Assembly: GCF_009674765.1 (NCBI RefSeq)
Contig: NZ_WKKF01000007.1
Location: 1 to 64,000 of the forward strand
From: Metabacillus idriensis
GTDB lineage: Bacteria; Bacillota; Bacilli; Bacillales; Bacillaceae
Length of the DNA stretch: 64,000 nucleotides
Direction: 5' to 3'
Part shown: positions 31,290-42,795 of the stretch, in pieces
Numbering within the stretch: position 1 is the stretch's first letter
Layout: each line of letters begins with the position of its first letter
The notes under the pieces: model-generated
What the model was told of the DNA's origin: nothing
Databases searched by the model: none
What the model saw: the letters and a program-made list of their open reading frames with translations, nothing else
Program-made: the position numbers and the translations under genes

Positions 31290-32432
31290 ATGGAGCGAAT
31301 TTATTTGGACCATGCTGCCACATCCCCAATGCATCCGGAAGTAATTAACGCGATGCTTCCTCACATGCAGGATGTATTCGGCAATCCCTCAAGCATCCAT
31401 TCATTTGGAAGAGAAAGCAGAAGACTGCTGGATGAGGCGAGAGCGGTAATTTCGCGGAGTCTGCATGCAAAACCGAAGGAAATTATTTTTACGGGCGGCG
31501 GAACGGAAGCTGATAATTTAGCGATAATCGGCTCCGCTCTTGCAAACCAGCATAAAGGCAGGCACATCATTACGACACAGATTGAACATCATGCGGTCTT
31601 AAATACATGCAAGCATCTGGAGAAACAGGGGTTTGATGTTACCTATTTGCCTGTTGATCAAAATGGCATTGTTTCAATTGATGATCTTAAACGGGAACTG
31701 ACGCCTGAAACCATATTGGTTACGATCATGTATGGAAACAATGAAACTGGATCGATTCAGCCGATTGATGAGATCGGCAAGGTTCTGAAGGATCATCAGG
31801 CTCTTTTCCATACAGATGCTGTACAGGCATTCGGAATCCTTGATTTGAATGTGAAAGAGAGCTATATAGATATGCTCTCTGCTTCTGGCCACAAGATTAA
31901 TGGACCAAAAGGGACCGGTTTTCTTTATGTTAAAGAAGGACTCTCGCTTAAACAGCACTTTCACGGCGGAGAGCAAGAACTGAAACGGCGTGCGGGAACG
32001 GAAAATGTACCCGGCATTGCAGGATTTAAATCCGCAGTTCAGCTTGCACTTGAAACAAGAGAGCAAAAAACTGTACTTTACAAAGAGTTTAAAGATAAAA
32101 TAATTGATATTTTAAAGACGGAAGATGTTTCTTTTGAAATAAATGGAGAGATAGACAGCAGTCTGCCGCATGTTTTAAATCTTTATTTTCCAGGGACAAA
32201 TGTGGAGTCGATGCTTGTGAACATGGACATTGCAGGAATTGCCGTATCAAGCGGATCAGCATGCACAGCAGGTTCCATTGAGCCTTCGCATGTCCTGACT
32301 GCCATGTACGGGCAGGGGGCTGAACGGACAAAAGCTTCCATCCGCTTTAGTTTTGGTCTTGGAAATACGGTGGAGCAAGTTGAGAAGGCCGCTTTGGAGA
32401 CAGCGCGAATTGTAAAAAGATTAACAGCTTAG
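31290..32432 (+). CDS. iscS: Cysteine desulfurase (YrvO/IscS type)
   Basis: The 380-residue PLP enzyme has FTGGGTEADNLAI, EHHAVLN, the lysine motif SASGHKINGPKG near 200 and the active cysteine in SSGSACTAGS near 325. It takes sulfur from cysteine. Its placement 27 bp before mnmA indicates that it feeds persulfide to tRNA 2-thiouridylation, as shown for B. subtilis YrvO. The SD is AAAAAGGAGGGAG. Confidence 0.95.
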   Translation: MERIYLDHAATSPMHPEVINAMLPHMQDVFGNPSSIHSFGRESRRLLDEARAVISRSLHAKPKEIIFTGGGTEADNLAIIGSALANQHKGRHIITTQIEHHAVLNTCKHLEKQGFDVTYLPVDQNGIVSIDDLKRELTPETILVTIMYGNNETGSIQPIDEIGKVLKDHQALFHTDAVQAFGILDLNVKESYIDMLSASGHKINGPKGTGFLYVKEGLSLKQHFHGGEQELKRRAGTENVPGIAGFKSAVQLALETREQKTVLYKEFKDKIIDILKTEDVSFEINGEIDSSLPHVLNLYFPGTNVESMLVNMDIAGIAVSSGSACTAGSIEPSHVLTAMYGQGAERTKASIRFSFGLGNTVEQVEKAALETARIVKRLTA

Positions 32433-32441
32433 AATGATTGA

Positions 32442-33575
<1,134 letters not shown>

Positions 33576-33589
33576 AGATGCAACCTTTG

Positions 33590-33625
33590 TTAAAACCTCA
33601 ACGTCAGTTGAGGTTTTTTCTTTAA
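33590..33625 (+). terminator. Terminator after mnmA
   Basis: The stem aaaacctcaac / gttgaggtttt is followed by TTTCTTT. Confidence 0.85.
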
Positions 33626-33653
33626 AAATTTGTTACCGGGAGTGCTACTGATC

Positions 33654-34307
33654 ATGAGCGATAAAAGTATATTAGGAATAGAAGCCATGCAAAAGGGCGA
33701 TTTTGAAAAAGCGGCAGGATATTTTTCAGAGGCTATTGAAGAAAATCCAAAGGATGCTGTTTGTTATGTGAATTTCGGAAATTTATTGGCAGCAGTAGGA
33801 GAATTTGAAAAAGCCATTACCTTTTTTGAAAAAGCGATAGAACTTGATGCAAAGACGACTACGGCTTACTATGGTGCCGGAAATGTTTATTACAATAGCG
33901 AGCAGTTTCAAGCCGCACAAAAAATGTTTTTAAAAGCGATTCAAAAAGGGATGAATCATTCAGATGTCTTTTTCATGCTTGGAATGAGCTATGTCCAAAT
34001 GGATCAGCCGCTGCCTGCCCTTCCATATTTACAAAGAGCAGTTGAATTAAATGAAGAAGACACGGAAGCGCGCTTTCAATATGGATTATGTTTAGCTCAG
34101 CAGGAATCACTTGATGAAGCGATTCGTCAATTCCAGATTGTAGTGGAAAAAGATCCAGGTCATGCGGACGCATACTATAATTTAGGTGTAGGCTACGCAT
34201 TTAAAGAGGACGCAAAAAAGGCCATGGAAATGCTCGATCAAGCTCTGAGCATTCAGCCGGACCATGACATGGCGGCTAATTTGAAGCAGCTGATGCAAAC
34301 ACTGTAA
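33654..34307 (+). CDS. yrrB: Tetratricopeptide repeat protein (YrrB-like)
   Basis: The 217-residue protein consists almost wholly of six TPR units (for example AVCYVNFGNLLAAVGEFEKAI, in part; AYYGAGNVYYNSEQFQ; AYYNLGVGYAFKED). It has no signal peptide and is probably a cytoplasmic scaffold. ATG 33654 follows GGGAGTG. It lies between mnmA and recD2, the yrrB position of B. subtilis. The binding partner is unknown. Confidence 0.88.
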   Translation: MSDKSILGIEAMQKGDFEKAAGYFSEAIEENPKDAVCYVNFGNLLAAVGEFEKAITFFEKAIELDAKTTTAYYGAGNVYYNSEQFQAAQKMFLKAIQKGMNHSDVFFMLGMSYVQMDQPLPALPYLQRAVELNEEDTEARFQYGLCLAQQESLDEAIRQFQIVVEKDPGHADAYYNLGVGYAFKEDAKKAMEMLDQALSIQPDHDMAANLKQLMQTL

Positions 34308-34336
34308 GAATCAGGCAATCAGGGGGAGGAGATCTT

Positions 34337-36712
34337 GTGCAGCAAAAGGCGGACCTGTTTCAAGAGCAGGAACGGTTTTTAAAAGGAAAGATCATCACGG
34401 TTATTTATCAGAATGACCAAAACCATTATACCGTTTTAAAGACGGAGGTTCTTGAAACGAGCGAAAATTATGATCAAAAAGAAATAACCGTGACGGGCTA
34501 TTTTCCTCTTCTGCATGAAGATGAAACATATACCTTCTTTGGGATGCTTACGCAGCATCCTAAATTCGGACAGCAATTTCAGGCTGAGCATTACCGCAAG
34601 GAAATTCCCAAAACGCGCGATGGTGTCATTCAATACCTTTCAAGTGACCTGTTTAAAGGGATCGGCAGGAAAACAGCTGAAGCGATAGTCGATGTTCTCG
34701 GAGAAGGCGCCATTTCGAAAATGATGGAAGATCCTTCTGTACTGGATAAGGTGCCGAAACTCGGCAAAGACAAAGCAAAACAGCTGCTTGATCAGCTGAA
34801 GGAGCATCAGGGTCTTGAGCAGGCAATGATTATTTTAAATCAGCTTGGCTTCGGTCCTCAGCTTTCTATGAAAATTTACCAGGCCTATCAGGATAAAACC
34901 ATCCAGATGATTCAGGAGAATCCTTTTCAGCTTGTTAAAGATATCGAAGGAATCGGGTTCGTGCGCGCTGATGAGCTTGGCGGCCAAATGGGCCTCGGCG
35001 GAAATCACCCTGAGCGGATTAAAGCTGCCTGCTTTTATACAATTGAACATCTTTGCCTTCAAGAGGGCCATACATATGTATCACTTGAGCAGTTAATTAT
35101 AAAATCAATGGAATTGCTGAATTCATCAAAGAATTCAGGAATTATTGAAACCGATATTTCAGAGCAAGTGATCAAACTTGCAGAAGATAAAGGAATTATT
35201 ATTGAAGAAGACAGAGCCTATCTGCCCTCTCTCTTTTTTGCTGAACAGGGACTTGTGAAAAGTATCCAGCGTGTCCTTTTGCAGACAGAATATGAGAGTA
35301 TTTTTCCTGAATCAGAGTTTTTGCTTTCACTCGGAAAACTGGAAGAGAGAATGAACGTGCAGTACGCCCCGACTCAAAAAGAAGCCATTCAAACGGCTCT
35401 GATGTCGCCAATGCTTTTGCTGACGGGAGGACCTGGTACTGGAAAAACGACCGTTATTAAAGGGATCGTAGAGCTTTACGCAGATTTGCATGGCTGTTCC
35501 CTCGAGCAAAAAGATTATAAAAAAGAAGAGCGTTTTCCAATCTCGTTAGTTGCCCCGACAGGACGGGCTGCAAAAAGAATGACTGAAGCAACAGGCCTGC
35601 CTGCTGTAACGATTCACCGGCTGTTAAAGTGGAACGGTGCAGAAGGATTTGATCACGGGGAAGATAACCCGATCGGTGCAAAACTGCTGATTGTCGATGA
35701 AATGTCGATGGTAGACACTTGGATTGCCAATCAGCTGTTTAAAGCTCTTCCTGAACATATACAAGTCATCATGGTTGGTGATGAAGACCAGCTGCCTTCT
35801 GTAGGCCCTGGTCAAGTGCTGCGCGATTTACTTGAGTCTCAGGCAGTTCCTGTTGTAAGGCTGACGGATATTTACAGACAGGCTGAGGGTTCATCCATTA
35901 TAGAGCTTGCCCATGATATTAAAAAAGGAAGGCTGCCGGATAACTTGACTGCGCCTACTAAAGACAGATCCTTTATTCGATGCAGCGGTGCACAGGTAAA
36001 GGAAGTAGTGGAGAAAGTCATTTCGAGCGCCATTAAAAAAGGATATACAGCCCGTGATGTTCAGGTGCTTGCCCCGATGTACCGCGGGCCTGCAGGCATA
36101 GATCAGCTTAATATTATGCTGCAGCAGCTGTTTAATCCTAAAGCTGAAAATAAAAGGGAAATGAAATTCGGAGATACGGTATACAGATCCGGCGACAAAG
36201 TGCTCCAGCTTGTAAATCAGCCTGAGAGCAATGTGTATAACGGCGACATCGGAGAGATTGTTTCCATTTTTTATGCCAAGGAAAACACTGAAAAAGAAGA
36301 TATGATCGTCATCTCCTTTGATGGGAATGAGGTCACGTATACAAAATCTGATTTCAATCAATTCACGCATGCCTTCTGCTGTTCCATTCACAAATCACAG
36401 GGCAGCGAATTTCCGATTGTTGTTGTGCCTGTTGTCAAAAGCTATTTCAGAATGCTTAGACGGAACTTGATTTATACGGCTATTACTAGAAGCAAGCAGT
36501 TTTTAATCCTTTGCGGGGAACAAGATGCCCTGCTGCGGGGAATTGAAAACAGAGATCATTTAAGCCGGCAGACCTCTTTAAAAATGAAGCTATCTGAAAA
36601 ACAGCAAGATCTTGAAGAACTGACAGAAGAGCTTCCCTTTGCCCTTGCTGATGCCATGATTGGAATGGAAGGCATTACCCCGTATGACTTTATGGAAGAC
36701 AACAAAATCTAA
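34337..36712 (+). CDS. recD2: RecD2-type 5'-3' DNA helicase
   Basis: The 791-residue SF1B helicase has an N-terminal OB and helix-hairpin-helix region (KGIGRKTAEAIVDVLG, VPKLGKDKAKQLL), Walker A LLTGGPGTGKTTV near residue 360, Walker B IVDEMSMVD near 455, VGDEDQLPSVGPG, and the motif VI region LIYTAITRSKQ near 715. GTG 34337 follows AGGGGGAGGAGA. It acts in replication-fork repair independently of RecBC, which Bacillus lacks (it has AddAB). Confidence 0.95.
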   Translation: MQQKADLFQEQERFLKGKIITVIYQNDQNHYTVLKTEVLETSENYDQKEITVTGYFPLLHEDETYTFFGMLTQHPKFGQQFQAEHYRKEIPKTRDGVIQYLSSDLFKGIGRKTAEAIVDVLGEGAISKMMEDPSVLDKVPKLGKDKAKQLLDQLKEHQGLEQAMIILNQLGFGPQLSMKIYQAYQDKTIQMIQENPFQLVKDIEGIGFVRADELGGQMGLGGNHPERIKAACFYTIEHLCLQEGHTYVSLEQLIIKSMELLNSSKNSGIIETDISEQVIKLAEDKGIIIEEDRAYLPSLFFAEQGLVKSIQRVLLQTEYESIFPESEFLLSLGKLEERMNVQYAPTQKEAIQTALMSPMLLLTGGPGTGKTTVIKGIVELYADLHGCSLEQKDYKKEERFPISLVAPTGRAAKRMTEATGLPAVTIHRLLKWNGAEGFDHGEDNPIGAKLLIVDEMSMVDTWIANQLFKALPEHIQVIMVGDEDQLPSVGPGQVLRDLLESQAVPVVRLTDIYRQAEGSSIIELAHDIKKGRLPDNLTAPTKDRSFIRCSGAQVKEVVEKVISSAIKKGYTARDVQVLAPMYRGPAGIDQLNIMLQQLFNPKAENKREMKFGDTVYRSGDKVLQLVNQPESNVYNGDIGEIVSIFYAKENTEKEDMIVISFDGNEVTYTKSDFNQFTHAFCCSIHKSQGSEFPIVVVPVVKSYFRMLRRNLIYTAITRSKQFLILCGEQDALLRGIENRDHLSRQTSLKMKLSEKQQDLEELTEELPFALADAMIGMEGITPYDFMEDNKI

Positions 36713-36738
36713 GAATGTTCGGAAAGGGGGAGTTTCTC

Positions 36739-37215
36739 CTGCGGACATTTACAGAGCTCAGAGGCATGCCGGTAGTTGATGTAGATGACGGATTAATCGC
36801 CGGTTTTGTATCTGATGTTTGTTTTGATGCAAATGGCTCTTTTATCGGGCTGTTAATAAATGAAAAAGGCATATTCAGGAAAGGGAGCATAGTACCTGCA
36901 GAAACGATTTGTACGATAGGCAAGGACGGAATAATGGTTAATGGCAGAAGCAGTCTGAAATCGATGTCTGAATTTAGAGAAGCTTATTTCCTGCAATCAC
37001 ACCGCCGGATCCAGTACAAAGCCGTCTATTCTACAGAAGGCGAGAAGCTTGGACTTCTTGCTGATGTATACTTTTCTGAACAAGTGGGCACCATTGTAGC
37101 ATATGAACTGACGGACGGATTCTTTGCAGATATGATGGAGGGAAAAAGAATGATTGATCCTCCAGGGTCTTTAACCATTAGCAAAGATGCAATCGTCATG
37201 GATTTTATTCATTAG
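36739..37215 (+). CDS. PRC-barrel domain protein (YrrD-like), probable CTG start
   Basis: The 158-residue protein contains two PRC-barrel units (LRTFTELRGMPVVDVDDG near the start; VYSTEGEKLGLLADVYF near 105). The best SD, AAAGGGGGA at 36723-36731, is correctly spaced only for a CTG codon at 36739. The in-frame ATG at 36715 lies upstream of that SD and has none of its own. Family members begin near this point. It is related to YlmC/YrrD proteins of unknown function and lies directly after recD2. Confidence 0.82.
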   Translation: MRTFTELRGMPVVDVDDGLIAGFVSDVCFDANGSFIGLLINEKGIFRKGSIVPAETICTIGKDGIMVNGRSSLKSMSEFREAYFLQSHRRIQYKAVYSTEGEKLGLLADVYFSEQVGTIVAYELTDGFFADMMEGKRMIDPPGSLTISKDAIVMDFIH

Positions 37216-37229
37216 CGAGGTGCACCGCA

Positions 37230-37421
37230 TTGTTAAAATGCCCGAATTGTAAAAGTAAGGATATTGGGAAGATTGGCGTGAATCAGTATTATTGCTGGGG
37301 CTGCTTTATCGAGCTGTCCATATCCAAAGGCCAGATCTTTACCCATCAAGTGGAAGAGGACGGTTCTCTGAGTTCTCTTGATGATCTTTTCACAGATGAT
37401 GATCGAACAATCAGCATGTAG
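37230..37421 (+). CDS. Small zinc-ribbon protein
   Basis: This 63-residue protein has the pair CPNC (residues 4-7) and CWGC (21-24), which form a probable zinc ribbon, and an acidic C-terminus (SLDDLFTDDD). It starts at a TTG 10 bases after GCGAGGTG. Similar small proteins occur here in other Bacillus genomes. The function is unknown. Confidence 0.8.
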   Translation: MLKCPNCKSKDIGKIGVNQYYCWGCFIELSISKGQIFTHQVEEDGSLSSLDDLFTDDDRTISM

Positions 37422-37445
37422 ACAGTTATGAAGGGGGAATACGCC

Positions 37446-37550
37446 ATGAACCGCAAAATGTCCTCAATGCTTTCAGATCTGATAGGACGCATTCCGATGT
37501 CCAAACGTTCGATGAAAAAAATGCGAAAACGAATAATGAAAAAGTTTTGA
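37446..37550 (+). CDS. DUF3918/YrzQ-type small basic protein
   Basis: A 34-residue ORF (MNRKMSSMLSDLIGRIPMSK...MKKMRKRIMKKF) starts at an ATG seven bases after AAGGGGGAA and is followed by a terminator. It is very basic, with several Met and Lys/Arg residues. It resembles DUF3918 proteins found beside alaS in Bacillus. Its excellent SD and its place between a gene and a terminator support expression. Confidence 0.72.
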   Translation: MNRKMSSMLSDLIGRIPMSKRSMKKMRKRIMKKF

Positions 37551-37555
37551 TCAGT

Positions 37556-37590
37556 GTCCTCTGCTTAATAAGGCAGAGGATTTTTCATTG
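37556..37590 (+). terminator. Terminator after the DUF3918 gene
   Basis: The stem tcctctgc / gcagagga with loop TTAATAAG is followed by TTTTTC. From 37591 to 37845 there is no gene, only a hairpin at 37811-37838 next to the following SD. Confidence 0.8.
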
Positions 37591-37845
37591 TTTAGAAAAA
37601 AATCGTTTTGTAGAACTGTTATAAAGCTTATGTCTAGAAGAAAGTGCTTCATAGCGGGTGAATGGAACAGTAAAATTGTCTTACTGAAGAAAAAAGTGAG
37701 TCTAAACGCTGAATGACCATAACCAGCTGATTTTCCGCACGATCCTTCCTGTCTTTCATAGCTGAGCTTGGCATCTTCCGCTTTTATAATTTCAATGCAT
37801 ATTTCATCCGCTCCTCCCCAAACTAAAGGTGAGGAGGGATGCTCT

Positions 37846-38907
37846 TTGAAGGAACGTTATTTTAAATGGCTGATGAGAATTGGTATTTTTCTATTGTGTT
37901 TGCTTTCCATTTATCTATTTTTGAAGCTTAGAGTCCTTTGGGATCCTTTTTTTATTATCATCAAAGCTATCCTTCTTCCTTTTTTAATCGCTGGTTTCAT
38001 TACGTATTTGCTGCATCCGGTCATTGAGAAACTGCATTCCACCGGGGTTCCGCGCACACTCTCGATCTTAATTATCTACACTCTTTTCTTTGGAGGAATC
38101 GGTTACGGATTATACAAGGGGATCCCGGTCATCATTGCACAGCTTAAGGATCTTTCTGAAAGTTTTCCGGTATTTGAACAAAAATATCAGGGATGGCTAT
38201 CTACGGTTCATGATCATACTGACAGGTTCCCAGAAGAGGTTCACACAAGAATTGAAACAGCTTTTCAAAATATTGAAGCCTGGTTTTCTTATTGGATTGA
38301 CAAGATCTTAAATAGCTTAGGAAGAGTTTTCGATTATCTTTTAATCATAGCTCTCATTCCTTTTCTTGTATTTTATATGCTAAAGGATTATGAACAAATA
38401 AAAAAAGCCGCCTGGTATTTAACTCCGAAACGGTGGAGACCTGAGGCTGTCATTTTTGTCCGCGATGTCGATCAGTCATTGGGTAATTACATAAGGGGTC
38501 AGCTGCTTGTCTGTTTCATCATCGGTTTTCTGGCATTTATCTCGCTTTGGTTTTTTGATATTAAATATCCTTTAGTCATAGGGATATTAATAGGGATAAC
38601 GAACGTCATACCGTACTTCGGACCGATTATTGGTGCGGTTCCGGCAGTTATTATTGCAGCATCCATGTCAATGGATACTGTTCTGATTGTGATCATTATT
38701 ATCTTTTCCCTGCAATTTATCGAGGGGAATATCCTTGGACCCTTAATCGTTGGAAGAAGTCTTCATATGCATCCGATTGTCATTATGCTTGCCCTGCTTG
38801 CAGGAGGAGAAATAGCAGGGATTATCGGAATGATTTTAGCTGTTCCTGTATTAGCTGTCTTAAAAGTGACAATGATGCATCTCGTGCATTTGAGAAGACA
38901 GCATTGA
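37846..38907 (+). CDS. AI-2E family transporter (YrrI-like)
   Basis: The 353-residue polytopic protein has about eight membrane helices and the AI-2E family signatures PFLIAGFITYLLHP near 45, PFLVFYMLKDYEQIKK near 185, VDQSLGNYIRGQLLVC near 210 and IPYFGPIIGAVPA near 265. It starts at TTG 37846, seven bases after AGGAGGGA. The family covers putative exporters and ion antiporters, so AI-2 transport should not be assumed. It lies upstream of alaS, like yrrI. Confidence 0.9.
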   Translation: MKERYFKWLMRIGIFLLCLLSIYLFLKLRVLWDPFFIIIKAILLPFLIAGFITYLLHPVIEKLHSTGVPRTLSILIIYTLFFGGIGYGLYKGIPVIIAQLKDLSESFPVFEQKYQGWLSTVHDHTDRFPEEVHTRIETAFQNIEAWFSYWIDKILNSLGRVFDYLLIIALIPFLVFYMLKDYEQIKKAAWYLTPKRWRPEAVIFVRDVDQSLGNYIRGQLLVCFIIGFLAFISLWFFDIKYPLVIGILIGITNVIPYFGPIIGAVPAVIIAASMSMDTVLIVIIIIFSLQFIEGNILGPLIVGRSLHMHPIVIMLALLAGGEIAGIIGMILAVPVLAVLKVTMMHLVHLRRQH

Positions 38908-38933
38908 CATTGGTATAGCCTATGAACTATAAT
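38904..38933 (+). promoter_or_regulatory. Sigma-A promoter of the alaS T-box transcript
   Basis: TTGACA at 38904-38909 and TATAAT at 38928-38933 have an 18-bp spacer. The -35 box contains the TGA stop of the upstream AI-2E-family gene. Confidence 0.85.
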
Positions 38934-38961
38934 TCTGCGTAGACACTGCATATTTTATAAA

Positions 38962-39207
38962 AACGATGAAGGAACGAGTACGTTTCAGACCATCTGACAA
39001 GAGAGGAATTTCCAAGGCTGAGAGGAATTCCGGGATGAAGGGAAGCAGAAGGCTATTCCAGAGTGCAGGCAAACCCTGCCGTCTTAACCCCGTTACGGTT
39101 AAATGAAGCTGATGGACAGTAAGTCCATAATCAGGGTGGTACCGCGAGCAATCTCTCGTCCCTGTGAAAATCTCTATGATTTTCACAGAGACGGGAGTTT
39201 TTTATTT
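38962..39207 (+). promoter_or_regulatory. T-box leader of alaS (Ala)
   Basis: Stem I contains CGATGAAGGAACGAGTA on its 5' side and GAAGGCTATTCC on its 3' side, placing specifier GCT (Ala) at 39052-39054. The T-box AGGGTGGTACCGCG lies at 39133-39146. TGGT pairs with discriminator A73 of tRNA(Ala). The terminator at 39154-39206 is ctcgtccctgtgaaaat / attttcacagagacgggag plus Ts. Confidence 0.95.
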
Positions 39208-39288
39208 TGTAAGAGGCTTTTTTTCTGAGAGAAGGTGTGTGCCGCAGCTTTCATCAGGAAGACAGCCGCAATACGAGGAGGAAAAAAG

Positions 39289-41922
39289 ATGAAAACACTA
39301 ACTTCAGCACAAGTTCGTCAAATGTTTTTAGATTTCTTCAAGGAAAAAGGCCATGCAGTTGAACCAAGCGCTTCTTTGGTTCCTCATGAAGATCCATCCC
39401 TGCTTTGGATCAACAGCGGAGTAGCAACGCTTAAAAAATACTTCGATGGCCGCGTTATTCCGGCAAATCCAAGAATTTGCAATGCACAAAAATCAATCCG
39501 TACAAATGATATTGAAAATGTCGGCAAAACAGCCCGTCACCATACATTTTTTGAAATGCTTGGAAACTTTTCAATCGGTGATTATTTTAAAGTAGAAGCG
39601 ATCGAGTGGGCATGGGAATTCTTAACGAGTGAAGATTGGATCGGCTTTGATCAGGAAAAACTGTCCGTTACGATTCACCCTGAAGATGATGAAGCTTTCT
39701 TAATCTGGAAAGATAAAATTGGTGTACCTGAAGAGCGGATTATTCGTCTTGAAGGGAACTTCTGGGATATCGGAGAAGGACCAAGCGGACCGAATACAGA
39801 AATTTTCTATGACCGCGGCGAGGTTTATGGAAATGATCCGAAAGATCCTGAGCTATACCCGGGCGGAGAGAATGAGCGCTATCTTGAAGTCTGGAACCTC
39901 GTATTCTCAGAGTTCAATCATAATTCAGACGGTACATATACACCTCTGCCAAAGAAAAACATTGATACAGGAATGGGCCTTGAGCGGATGGTATCTGTTA
40001 TTCAGGACGTTCCGACCAACTTCGATACAGATTTGTTTATGCCGATTATCGAATCAACTGAAACAATTTCTGGCGAAAAATACGGAACTGATCAAGAAAA
40101 GGATGAAGCCTTCAAGGTTGTAGCCGATCATATCCGGACAGTTACATTTGCTGTTGGAGACGGCGCCCTTCCTTCAAACGAAGGACGCGGATATGTACTT
40201 CGCCGTCTTTTGCGCAGAGCAGTAAGATATGCGAAAAAACTTAATATTAACCGGCCATTTATGTATGAGCTTGTCACGGTTGTCGGAGAAATTATGGTTG
40301 ACTTCTACCCGGAAGTAAAAGCTAAAACGGAGTTTATTCAAAAAGTTATAAAAAATGAAGAAGAACGCTTCCATGAAACATTAAATGACGGTTTGACCAT
40401 CTTGGCTGAAGTTGTGAAAACGCAAAAAGCTAAAGGAATCAGCATCATTCCTGGAACAGACGTTTTCCGTCTATATGATACATACGGATTCCCTGTTGAA
40501 CTGACAGAAGAGTATGCACAGGAAGAGCAAATGGAAATTGATCATGATGGCTTCAAAAAAGAAATGGAAGGCCAGCGCGAACGTGCACGTGCTGCAAGGC
40601 AGGATGTTGATTCTATGCAGGTGCAGGGCGGAGTGCTTGGCGAAATTACAGCCGAAAGCACATTCGTCGGTTACTCTCAGCTAACGGCAAAAGCTTCAGT
40701 AGCCGTTCTTCTGAAAGACGGCGAGCTGACAGACGAGGCAAATGCAGGAGATGAAGTGCAGCTTATTTTAAATGAAACGCCATTTTACGCTGAGAGCGGC
40801 GGGCAAATTGCAGATGAAGGCACTATTGAAAATGATGCAGTCAAACTTCAAGTAAAACATGTACAAAAGGCTCCAAATGGACAAAATCTGCATACTGCAG
40901 CCGTGATCAGCGGCACAGTGAAAACAAATGATGAAGTAACTGCAGCTGTTAACGAAACAACCAGGAGTGCAGTCATTAAAAACCATACTGCGACACATCT
41001 CTTGCATCAGGCACTTAAAGATGTGCTTGGCGGACATGTCAATCAGGCAGGATCTCTCGTAACATCTGAAAGACTTCGATTCGACTTTTCACATTTTGGG
41101 CAAGTTCAGCCTGAAGAACTTGAACAGATTGAGCAAATTGTAAACGAACAAATCTGGAAAAGCAACAGCGTCAATATTGAGCTAAAACCAATTGCTGAAG
41201 CGAAGGAAATGGGAGCTATGGCTCTTTTCGGCGAAAAATACGGAGATATTGTCAGAGTCGTTCAAGTAGGAGATTACAGTCTTGAATTGTGCGGAGGCTG
41301 CCATGTTGACAACACTTCTTCTATCGGGCTGTTTAAAATTGTAACCGAAACAGGAATAGGTGCGGGTACACGAAGAATCGAAGCAGTTACCGGTCAAGGC
41401 GCTTATCAGCTGATAAAAGACCAGCTTTCCATTCTTTCTGACGTCTCATCGAAGCTGAAATCAAATCCTAAAGATGCAGCAGGCCGTGTAGATGCTCTTC
41501 TTGGTGAAGTTCGTTCTCTCCAAAGAGAAAATGAATCATTAACAGCTAAATTGGGTAATGTAGAAGCTGGAAGCTTACTTGGAAGCGCTGTTCAAATTGA
41601 GGGTGTTACACTTCTTTCAAGCAAAGTAAATGCTAAAGACATGAACAGCCTGAGAACAATGGTTGATGAATTAAAGCAAAAATTAGGTTCGGCCATTGTC
41701 ATCCTTGGAGCAGCTCATGACGGAAAAGTAAGCCTGGCAGCAGGAATTACAAGTGATTTAGTCGAAAAGGGTTACCACTCGGGGAAATTGATTAAAGAGG
41801 TAGCTGTAAGATGCGGCGGCAGCGGAGGCGGCCGTCCGGATATGGCACAGGCTGGCGGCAAGGATCCTGAAAAACTTGAAGAAGCTTTGAAGTATGCATT
41901 AGAATGGGTGAAAACCATCTAG
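39289..41922 (+). CDS. alaS: Alanyl-tRNA synthetase
   Basis: The 877-residue class II enzyme opens [18 protein letters not shown]. It includes the FNHNSDG and DTGMGLERM segments of the catalytic core, the editing domain zinc motif [11 protein letters not shown] (about 563-573) with CGGCH (about 665-669), and a C-terminal C-Ala domain ([17 protein letters not shown]). It charges tRNA(Ala) and edits Ser and Gly. ATG 39289 follows GAGGAGGAAAAAAG. It is T-box regulated. Confidence 0.98.
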   Translation: MKTLTSAQVRQMFLDFFKEKGHAVEPSASLVPHEDPSLLWINSGVATLKKYFDGRVIPANPRICNAQKSIRTNDIENVGKTARHHTFFEMLGNFSIGDYFKVEAIEWAWEFLTSEDWIGFDQEKLSVTIHPEDDEAFLIWKDKIGVPEERIIRLEGNFWDIGEGPSGPNTEIFYDRGEVYGNDPKDPELYPGGENERYLEVWNLVFSEFNHNSDGTYTPLPKKNIDTGMGLERMVSVIQDVPTNFDTDLFMPIIESTETISGEKYGTDQEKDEAFKVVADHIRTVTFAVGDGALPSNEGRGYVLRRLLRRAVRYAKKLNINRPFMYELVTVVGEIMVDFYPEVKAKTEFIQKVIKNEEERFHETLNDGLTILAEVVKTQKAKGISIIPGTDVFRLYDTYGFPVELTEEYAQEEQMEIDHDGFKKEMEGQRERARAARQDVDSMQVQGGVLGEITAESTFVGYSQLTAKASVAVLLKDGELTDEANAGDEVQLILNETPFYAESGGQIADEGTIENDAVKLQVKHVQKAPNGQNLHTAAVISGTVKTNDEVTAAVNETTRSAVIKNHTATHLLHQALKDVLGGHVNQAGSLVTSERLRFDFSHFGQVQPEELEQIEQIVNEQIWKSNSVNIELKPIAEAKEMGAMALFGEKYGDIVRVVQVGDYSLELCGGCHVDNTSSIGLFKIVTETGIGAGTRRIEAVTGQGAYQLIKDQLSILSDVSSKLKSNPKDAAGRVDALLGEVRSLQRENESLTAKLGNVEAGSLLGSAVQIEGVTLLSSKVNAKDMNSLRTMVDELKQKLGSAIVILGAAHDGKVSLAAGITSDLVEKGYHSGKLIKEVAVRCGGSGGGRPDMAQAGGKDPEKLEEALKYALEWVKTI

Positions 41923-42077
41923 AATCAGCATTATGAACCTTTTGCTTACTGGAGGAATTTCTTTAAAGATTTCACCAGAAAGTGAAATCCGTTTTATAAT
42001 TTCGATAGTTAGTGTAGAATGGTAGTATGAATGGACAAGCAGATTCCACAGGTGAATCTGGGAAAGAGGTGCGAGTG

Positions 42078-42344
42078 ATGAGTTCCTTTGATAAAACGAT
42101 GAAGTTTAACTTTTCTGAGGAAGCAGTTGAAACGAATGTGAATGAAGTCCTGTTCACTGTATACGATGCTTTGAAAGAAAAAGGCTATAATCCGATTAAC
42201 CAAATCGTTGGATACCTGCTCTCTGGAGATCCTGCATATATCCCCCGTCATCGCGATGCAAGAAATTTAATCCGCAAGCTTGAACGGGATGAACTCATTG
42301 AGGAATTGGTTAAATCGTACTTACACCATCATAGAGAGGATTAA
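42078..42344 (+). CDS. ireB: IreB/DUF965 family regulatory protein (YrzL)
   Basis: The 88-residue protein ([13 protein letters not shown]...[35 protein letters not shown], shown in parts) is an intact UPF0297/IreB. In Enterococcus, IreB is a target of the Ser/Thr kinase IreK and regulates cell-wall stress responses. ATG 42078 lies eight bases after AGAGGTG. It overlaps no neighbour and is followed after one base by ruvX, the conserved ireB-ruvX-DUF1292 cluster. Confidence 0.92.
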   Translation: MSSFDKTMKFNFSEEAVETNVNEVLFTVYDALKEKGYNPINQIVGYLLSGDPAYIPRHRDARNLIRKLERDELIEELVKSYLHHHRED

Positions 42345-42345
42345 T

Positions 42346-42762
42346 ATGCGAATTATTGGTTTGGATTTTGGCTCCAAAACTCTTGGAGTTGCTGTCAGCG
42401 ATGAATTTGGCTGGACAGCACAAGGGCTTGAGACGATTAAAATTGATGAAGAGGGCGGCAACTTTGGGCTCGAGCGTCTCGCACAAATTGTGGACGCACA
42501 TCAAGCAGAAAAAATCGTTCTCGGATTCCCAAAGAATATGAATGGAACGGTTGGACCAAGAGGAGAAGCAAGCCAGACGTTTGCTTTGAAGCTTGAGAAA
42601 AAATTTGGAGTCCCTGTTATACTCTGGGATGAGAGATTGTCAACTATGGCAGCTGAACGAGTACTGATTTCAGCAGATGTCAGCAGAAAGAAAAGAAAAA
42701 AAGTAATTGATAAAATGGCTGCAGTGATGATTTTGCAGGGATACTTAGATAGCCTGAATTAA
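42346..42762 (+). CDS. ruvX: RuvX/YqgF-type Holliday junction resolvase-like nuclease
   Basis: The 138-residue RNase H-fold protein has [15 protein letters not shown] at residues 4-18, [14 protein letters not shown] near 62 and [14 protein letters not shown] near 95, the three conserved acidic motifs. It is implicated in rRNA 5'-end processing and possibly Holliday junction resolution. ATG 42346 follows AGAGAGGA. Confidence 0.94.
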   Translation: MRIIGLDFGSKTLGVAVSDEFGWTAQGLETIKIDEEGGNFGLERLAQIVDAHQAEKIVLGFPKNMNGTVGPRGEASQTFALKLEKKFGVPVILWDERLSTMAAERVLISADVSRKKRKKVIDKMAAVMILQGYLDSLN

Positions 42763-42795
42763 AACTGACAGCAAACTATAGATGAGGTGACTGCA

